This document shows positions 5,725 through 9,796 of a stretch of DNA of 9,796 nt, one piece after another. How positions within the stretch are numbered: position 1 is the first letter of the stretch; every line of letters starts with the position of its first letter. The stretch comes from an uncultured Bacilli bacterium (lineage in GTDB: Bacteria > Bacillota_I > Bacilli_A > RF39 > UBA660), in the NCBI GenBank assembly GCA_947628445.1, contig CANQZX010000046.1, positions 1-9,796 of the forward strand. The letters are read 5' to 3'. The notes beneath the pieces are model-generated. The model saw only the letters and a list, made by a program, of their open reading frames with translations, was not told the DNA's origin and ran no database searches. The position numbers and the translations under genes were made by a program.

Positions 5725-7150
5725 CTTTGGTTGGTAATTTTATTTTTTCTAATAATTGAAATTGGAAAGATAATTCGAGAGCTTTAACAATAACTTTTTC
5801 TTTTTCTTTGGTAAAATCTTCCGAAATTACTTGTTCCGTTCCATCAGATAAAAGAAAAGTCTTTTTGCCAGTTTCCGGATGAATAATTATTCTATTAACT
5901 TGCGATTTATTGACATTATAGATGCGGTTATGTAAGCGATTAGCTCCTAGAAATAAATATAATTTATTTAAAGGATCAACATAAAAGGTTGTACCGGCGA
6001 AGCCCGGAGAAAGAAAAGCTTTGCCGCTTAAACGACTATCGACATGGAGTTTATGGGCATCAGTTTGTTTCGCATAAACCAAGGAACCATAAAACCATGA
6101 ACAGGTCTCATCATCTAATTTTTCCCCGACGATATTTTCACTAATCGTGGTAATTAATTCGGAGTTTAAAATGGTGCCATTTACTAAAGCATTACCTAAT
6201 TTAGTCATGTCTTTGGTACTGGAAAAATAACCCGCATGACCAGGCGCAATCCCCTTGGCATGACCAATAGCAATGGCCTTAGTATCATGGGGAGTCCCCG
6301 GGATATTATCGTAACGAATAAGGGGATTACCATTCATATCGATAATAGTCGAAAAGTTTTCATTGGCTACGCGGGAAAGTTTTTCGCAAGGAACATTAAG
6401 ATAAGTGTCTTCCATTTTAAGCGGCTTTAAAATAGTTTCTTCTAAGTAAGTGTTAAAATCCATATTTGTTATTCTTTCCACAACAACTCTTAGTAACATT
6501 GCCCCAATATCCGTATAGGCATTGTAAACATTTTTTTCATCGTCTCTTTTAGCCGTAAATAAAATGGCTTCGGCTTCTTCTGGACTTTGAGCTTTATCAA
6601 TTCTAATCGCGGTTTCAATATAAACTTTAAACTTTAAAAGTTCTAAAATGGTTGTATCTTTTAAATTAGTGCATTCGGGAATATATTTTTGAACGGGATC
6701 AAATAAATCTATTCTATTTTCTTCAACTAATTTTAAAATTGCTAAAGTAGTAAATATTTTACTTGTAGAAGCCAAATCAAAAATTGTATTATTTTCCATT
6801 TCTTGGGGATTAAAAACTTTAATATTATTTAAAAGACAATATTCTTGTTTTTGACCATAAATTAAAGTATCGCGGGTTTTTTCCGTCCCAAAATCAATAA
6901 TCAAGCCCGGCGTTATTTCGAGATTATTAACTAAGTTTTTGATTTCTTCGGCAATCTTGCTTTGTTCAAATAATAATTTTTTTAATGCAAAAAAATCTGC
7001 ATGAGGATTTTGCCTTGCTAGAGTAATAACGGGTTTTAATAAATCAGCATAATCACGGCGCGTTGCTAAATCTTGTAAGATTTCGTTATCGGTGATGTTT
7101 TGATTTTTTAAAAGCGTGTTAATGTATTTATAATATTCGAATGTTTTCAT
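5696..7150 (-). CDS. Beta-lactamase-family serine hydrolase, probably cytoplasmic
   Basis: The 484 residues match the serine beta-lactamase/penicillin-binding-protein fold (Pfam Beta-lactamase; class C and esterase relatives). Residues 125-131 (DLASTSK) hold the SxxK box with nucleophile Ser128 and Lys131. Y212-T-D, followed by IGAMLL, is the YxN-type box. A segment PGTPHDTKA...APGHAGYFSSTKDM (284-315) is typical of the family. The expected third box (H/K-T-G before F-x-G-T) reads SPG (381-383, SPGFAGTTFYVDP), so it is altered. Residues 1-80 are an extra charged, helical N-terminal region. No signal peptide, lipobox or membrane helix is visible, unlike cell-wall enzymes of this family. The substrate cannot be told. 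ATG 7150 was chosen because AAGGTG lies 6 nt upstream and because the in-frame ATG at 7174 coincides with the predicted transcription start. Single gene, convergent to truB and divergent from ftsA. Confidence 0.88.
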   Translation of the reverse strand: MKTFEYYKYINTLLKNQNITDNEILQDLATRRDYADLLKPVITLARQNPHADFFALKKLLFEQSKIAEEIKNLVNNLEITPGLIIDFGTEKTRDTLIYGQKQEYCLLNNIKVFNPQEMENNTIFDLASTSKIFTTLAILKLVEENRIDLFDPVQKYIPECTNLKDTTILELLKFKVYIETAIRIDKAQSPEEAEAILFTAKRDDEKNVYNAYTDIGAMLLRVVVERITNMDFNTYLEETILKPLKMEDTYLNVPCEKLSRVANENFSTIIDMNGNPLIRYDNIPGTPHDTKAIAIGHAKGIAPGHAGYFSSTKDMTKLGNALVNGTILNSELITTISENIVGEKLDDETCSWFYGSLVYAKQTDAHKLHVDSRLSGKAFLSPGFAGTTFYVDPLNKLYLFLGANRLHNRIYNVNKSQVNRIIIHPETGKKTFLLSDGTEQVISEDFTKEKEKVIVKALELSFQFQLLEKIKLPTKEKHLVRELN

Positions 7151-7156
7151 AATAAT

Positions 7157-7162
7157 CACCTT
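7157..7162 (-). promoter_or_regulatory. Ribosome binding site of the serine hydrolase gene
   Basis: On the minus strand AAGGTG lies 6 nt before ATG 7150. No such site precedes the ATG at 7174. This sets the start at 7150. Confidence 0.75.
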
Positions 7163-7179
7163 ATAAAATACCATGAATA

Positions 7180-7208
7180 ATTATAGTTAAATTTACTTTC
7201 TTTGTCAA
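7180..7208 (-). promoter_or_regulatory. Perfect-consensus SigA promoter of the serine hydrolase gene
   Basis: Read on the minus strand, TTGACA (7208-7203) and TATAAT (7185-7180) are separated by exactly 17 bp, a full match to the consensus. Transcription should start around 7172-7174, giving a leader of about 23 nt to ATG 7150. No operator-like palindrome was seen between the hexamers, so strong constitutive expression is the simplest reading. Confidence 0.88.
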
Positions 7209-7265
7209 TTTATATCCGGAAAGAAAATAAATAAATGCGTAATTTGGGATATATGTAATTATTCC

Positions 7266-7294
7266 TTGCTTAAAATAAAGATTTTAGTTATAAT
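7266..7294 (+). promoter_or_regulatory. SigA promoter of ftsA-ftsZ
   Basis: TTGCTT (7266-7271) and TATAAT (7289-7294) are 17 bp apart. The -10 is perfect and the -35 matches 4/6. Transcription would start near 7301, about 20 nt before ftsA, whose ribosome binding site AAGGAG lies at 7309-7314. The promoter is back to back with that of the serine hydrolase gene, with about 57 bp between the two -35 elements. Confidence 0.82.
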
Positions 7295-7320
7295 TATTAA
7301 GAGAATATAAGGAGTCAGGA

Positions 7321-8559
7321 ATGCGAAAGATTATTGCAAGTTTAGACATTGGTGAAGCCTCAATAAAACTCGTGGTCGGAGAAATTGTCAAGCAAAAGCT
7401 TAATGTTTTAGCATGTATTGATAAAGCCGCGCGTGGTATAAAAAAAGGCTATATTATTAATGTGGAAAAAGCTATGGAATGTTTAAATGATGCTTTTGCG
7501 GAAGCGGAAACTAAACTTGGTATTCGCCCCAATAAAGTATTAGTTAGTGTTCCAGCCAATAGTGCAATATATTATTTATTAGAAGGGGCAATTAATTTAA
7601 ATCCCGAAGAAAATATTACCGGTAATGATATTATGCGGCTTTTACAGGCATGTGTTGCTAAAAAAATTCCTGATCATGAAGAAATAGTTACTATTTTACC
7701 AAATAAATTTCGGTTAAATGATGATGCAGTTGTGGAAAACCCTATAGGAATGAAAGCCGAAAAGTTAGCAACTAAAGCGGTAGCGATAACGGTAGCTAAA
7801 AAAACGGTTCATAATATTGTTAGTTGTTTAGAAAAAATAAATGTTAAAGTTATCGATATTGCTTTAGGTTCTTTAGGCGACTACTACTTATTTAAAGATG
7901 AAGCAAAGCAAAATACCGTGGGGGCCATCATCAATATTGGGGCTTCAAAAACTGAGGTAGCAATTTTTAATAAAGGCATTTTAACCAGTAGTGAGGTTAT
8001 AGATATCGGGGGCATCAATATTGATAAAGATTTAAGTTATATTTATAAAATAAAACCTCATGATGCTTTGCAAGTAAAAGAGAAGATGGCGGTTGTCGAT
8101 AAAAATTTAGCTACGCCAAGCGAAAGTATGATTTTGGAAAATATTCAAGGTGAAAAAATTAAAATAAATCAATATGATGCCAGTGAATATGTCATTGCCC
8201 GTTTAGAGGAAATCTTAAATTTGGCAAAAAAACAAATTAATCTCTTAACAAAAAGGGAAATTAGTTATATAATAATCGTAGGTGGAGTATCCGAGATAAG
8301 TGAGTTTAAAAATTTGGTGGAACAAATAATGCCGAATGCTTATGTCGGGAAAATAAAAGAAATAGGCGCCCGGCATAATAAGTTCTCCACAGCTTTAGGT
8401 TTAATAAAGTATTATGATAGTCGTCTTAAATTAAGAGATCGGGAGTTTTCGATTTTTAATTTAGAAGAACAAGAAGAATTAAGTGGGCTTTCCAAAAAAG
8501 CGAACTTTAGTGAAAATTCAGTACTAGGAAAAATATTTGGTTATTTTTTTGATAATTAA
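7321..8559 (+). CDS. ftsA: Cell division protein FtsA
   Basis: FtsA is an actin-fold ATPase that tethers FtsZ filaments to the inner face of the membrane. The 412 residues show the first phosphate-binding loop SLDIGEASIKLVVGE (7-21), an SHS2/1C subdomain (about 84-160), the second phosphate loop INIGASKTEVAIF (204-216), the IDIGG segment (227-231), and the adenosine region IIIVGGVSEISEF (317-329), somewhat diverged from the usual TGGGA pattern. A linker (about 375-398) leads to a C-terminal amphipathic helix, NSVLGKIFGYFF (399-410), the expected membrane-targeting element. The start is fixed by AAGGAG 6 nt upstream. It is followed 11 nt later by ftsZ, whose ribosome binding site overlaps its stop. 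Unlike most Firmicutes, no ftsQ/divIB or murein genes precede it. Confidence 0.95.
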   Translation: MRKIIASLDIGEASIKLVVGEIVKQKLNVLACIDKAARGIKKGYIINVEKAMECLNDAFAEAETKLGIRPNKVLVSVPANSAIYYLLEGAINLNPEENITGNDIMRLLQACVAKKIPDHEEIVTILPNKFRLNDDAVVENPIGMKAEKLATKAVAITVAKKTVHNIVSCLEKINVKVIDIALGSLGDYYLFKDEAKQNTVGAIINIGASKTEVAIFNKGILTSSEVIDIGGINIDKDLSYIYKIKPHDALQVKEKMAVVDKNLATPSESMILENIQGEKIKINQYDASEYVIARLEEILNLAKKQINLLTKREISYIIIVGGVSEISEFKNLVEQIMPNAYVGKIKEIGARHNKFSTALGLIKYYDSRLKLRDREFSIFNLEEQEELSGLSKKANFSENSVLGKIFGYFFDN

Positions 8560-8570
8560 GGAGAGATAAG

Positions 8571-9629
8571 ATGAACGGATTACAGATGGATCAAATTGCT
8601 AAAATTAAGGTAATAGGAGTCGGCGGTGGCGGTTGCAATGCCGTAAACCGGATGATTGAAGAAGGCGTTAAAAGTGTGGAGTTTTATGTCGTCAATACTG
8701 ATCTCCAAGTTTTAAATGCTTCTTTGTGTCAAAATAAAATTCAAATTGGCCGCGATATTACAGGTGGTCGTGGGGCAGGCGCTAATCCTGAAGTTGGACG
8801 AGCAGCTGCACTAGAAAGTAAAAAAGAACTAGAAGAAGCTTGTAGTGGGGCTGATATGGTTTTTGTCGCTTGTGGTTTAGGTGGTGGTACCGGAACTGGA
8901 GCTGCACCAATTATTGCCGAAATTGCTCAAGAACAAGGAGCTTTAACGGTAGCAATAGTTACGAAACCATTCCGCTTCGAAGGTAAAAGAAGAATGGAAA
9001 ATGCTTTAGTAGGTTTAGAAGACTTACGGAAACATGTCGATACCTTAATCGTAATACCAAATGATCGCTTAAGAGAAATAATTGATAAAACAACAAGCTT
9101 TGATGATGCATTCAAAGAAGTCGATAATGTTTTACACCGTGGGGTTCAATCTATTTCCGATTTAATCGCTGTAACCGGTGTAATTAACTTGGATTTTGCG
9201 GATGTTAAAACCGTTATGGAAAAATCTGGTACAGCTATAATTGGTATTGGTTGTAATGCGGGCGAAAATAGAGCAATCGAAGCTGCGCGGCAAGCAGTTG
9301 CTAATTCTTTGTTGGAAGCCACAATTGAAGGGGCGAAAAATGCGATTGTCAATGTCACCGGGGGTAAAAATTTAACCTTATTTGAAATTGAAGATGCGGT
9401 CGAAACTGTGAGGGAAGCGGCTAATTCTGATATTAATATTATCTTTGGGGCCATCAAAAACGAAAACTTAACGGATGAAGTTATTGTAACCGTTATTGCT
9501 ACCGGCTTTGATGATGAAGTTGGGGAAGAAGCATTATTCAATGATGATGTGCCAAAACGGAAGACTCCGGTTAAAACCGATGAAGAATATGAAATTCCGC
9601 CATTCTTACGGAGCGATAATAATTTTTAA
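8571..9629 (+). CDS. ftsZ: Cell division protein FtsZ
   Basis: FtsZ is the tubulin-like GTPase that polymerises into the division ring at midcell. The 352 residues carry the N-terminal nucleotide-binding segment VGGGGCNAVNRM (17-28), the tubulin signature GGGTGTGAAP (104-113), the T7 synergy loop NLDFADVK (206-213) with catalytic Asp208 and Asp211, and IGIGCNAGENRA (224-235). After the globular core (to about 315), a short charged linker of about 25 residues leads to the conserved C-terminal peptide EYEIPPFLR (339-347), which docks to FtsA. The linker is short compared with many bacteria, though common in compact genomes. Translation starts at ATG 8571 behind AAGGAG (8558-8563, 7-nt spacer), which overlaps the ftsA stop. 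An internal ATG at 8586 is less likely. Confidence 0.98.
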   Translation: MNGLQMDQIAKIKVIGVGGGGCNAVNRMIEEGVKSVEFYVVNTDLQVLNASLCQNKIQIGRDITGGRGAGANPEVGRAAALESKKELEEACSGADMVFVACGLGGGTGTGAAPIIAEIAQEQGALTVAIVTKPFRFEGKRRMENALVGLEDLRKHVDTLIVIPNDRLREIIDKTTSFDDAFKEVDNVLHRGVQSISDLIAVTGVINLDFADVKTVMEKSGTAIIGIGCNAGENRAIEAARQAVANSLLEATIEGAKNAIVNVTGGKNLTLFEIEDAVETVREAANSDINIIFGAIKNENLTDEVIVTVIATGFDDEVGEEALFNDDVPKRKTPVKTDEEYEIPPFLRSDNNF

Positions 9630-9633
9630 AAAC

Positions 9634-9660
9634 AAAAGTCTCTTTTAAGAGATTTTTTTT
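9634..9660 (+). terminator. Intrinsic terminator of ftsA-ftsZ
   Basis: AAAAGTCTCT pairs with AGAGATTTTT around a 4-nt loop, with one G-U pair, and ends in a run of eight T (9653-9660). It begins 5 nt after the ftsZ stop. The stem is AT-rich but correctly placed and oriented. Confidence 0.75.
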
Positions 9661-9683
9661 CATGTTTAAATTGTGGAAAAGGC

Positions 9684-9710
9684 TTGCAAATATATATATA
9701 TATATATAAT
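9684..9710 (+). promoter_or_regulatory. Promoter-like element with an AT-repeat spacer
   Basis: TTGCAA (9684-9689) and a perfect TATAAT (9705-9710) flank a 15-bp spacer made wholly of alternating A and T. The spacer is 2 bp short of the optimum. Transcription would start near 9716 and run straight into the hairpin at 9724. AT-rich DNA gives TATAAT matches by chance, so this is a candidate only. Any gene it serves is beyond the window. Confidence 0.45.
9690..9708. repeat. (AT)n dinucleotide tract, about 9.5 units
   Basis: Nineteen bases of strictly alternating A/T. It fills the spacer of the promoter-like element and runs into its -10 box. Tracts of this kind can change length by slipped-strand mispairing. 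Confidence 0.95.
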
Positions 9711-9723
9711 AAAAGGGAAAATA

Positions 9724-9766
9724 GGGGCTGTAATGAAATGAAATAATTTCATTCAGCTCTTTTTTT
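9724..9766 (+). terminator. Strong intrinsic terminator or leader attenuator after the AT-repeat promoter
   Basis: GGGGCTG (9724-9730) and AATGAAAT (9732-9739) pair with ATTTCATT (9746-9753) and CAGCTCT (9754-9760). The stem is 15 bp with a single bulged T (9731), two G-U pairs and a 6-nt loop, followed by a T run (9760-9766). It is better than the terminator already present behind ftsZ, and it lies within about 10 nt of the predicted start of the element upstream. That suggests attenuation of a downstream gene or a very short RNA, rather than a second ftsZ terminator. Confidence 0.75.
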
Positions 9767-9796
9767 GTTTTGGAAAAGGAAAATTTTCTTCTTTTA

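Noticed and set aside
7151..7174. Eight-residue longer N terminus for the serine hydrolase
   Set aside because: The ATG at 7174 lies at the predicted transcription start with no ribosome binding site; kept only as a leaderless possibility in the findings.
9146..9541. Minus-strand open frame of 131 codons within ftsZ
   Set aside because: Antisense shadow of the FtsZ core; low-complexity Ser/Thr/Ala/Ile composition and no ribosome binding site evident.
9779..9788. GAAAATTTTC palindrome at the right edge
   Set aside because: Only 10 bp of A/T-rich dyad next to the window end; nothing indicates an operator or hairpin of use.
1..9796. CRISPR arrays, insertion sequences, tRNA/rRNA genes, phage or defence genes
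   Set aside because: None seen: no repeated spacer structure, transposase motif, cloverleaf or integrase; the window is almost filled by core genes.

Overview
The window is an AT-rich chromosomal segment carrying two housekeeping gene clusters. It comes from a low-GC Gram-positive lineage, somewhere in Bacilli, Erysipelotrichia or the Mollicutes relatives. The basis is the gene order rimP-nusA-ylxR-infB-rbfA-truB, a short NusA without the long proteobacterial C-terminal repeats, GAGG/AAGGAG ribosome binding sites and SigA-type promoters. The genetic code is standard: infB and rbfA both end in TGA exactly where their families should end, and tryptophan is encoded by TGG. I cannot place it to genus.

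Layout. Positions 1-204 hold a terminator-like hairpin of an upstream gene, an extended -10 promoter and a leader hairpin. Positions 211-5687 are a compact plus-strand operon: rimP (short form), nusA, an unrecognised 179-residue protein, ylxR/rnpM, infB, rbfA and truB. The spacing is tight, with an 11-nt overlap (unknown gene/ylxR) and two ATGA stop-start overlaps (infB/rbfA, rbfA/truB). A perfect 14-bp inverted repeat (5688-5724) serves as terminator for truB and for the convergent gene on the minus strand. That gene (5696-7150) is a beta-lactamase-fold serine hydrolase with no signal peptide. Its promoter has both consensus hexamers (TTGACA-17-TATAAT). It is divergent from ftsA-ftsZ (7321-9629), which has its own good promoter and a terminator after ftsZ. 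The last 130 bases hold a promoter-like element whose spacer is a pure AT dinucleotide run, followed at once by a strong intrinsic terminator; any gene it drives lies beyond the window.

Function. The first cluster links transcription elongation (NusA), 30S maturation (RimP, RbfA), RNase P modulation (YlxR/RnpM), initiation (IF-2) and tRNA pseudouridylation (TruB). The second encodes the cytokinetic ring: FtsZ and its membrane anchor FtsA.

Most of the window is ordinary core genome and I do not see a clear novel multi-gene system. The points worth a second look are: RimP lacks its C-terminal domain; an orphan protein sits inside the nusA operon while ylxQ is absent; the serine hydrolase has an altered third active-site box; and the AT-repeat promoter fused to a terminator after ftsZ could be length-variable.
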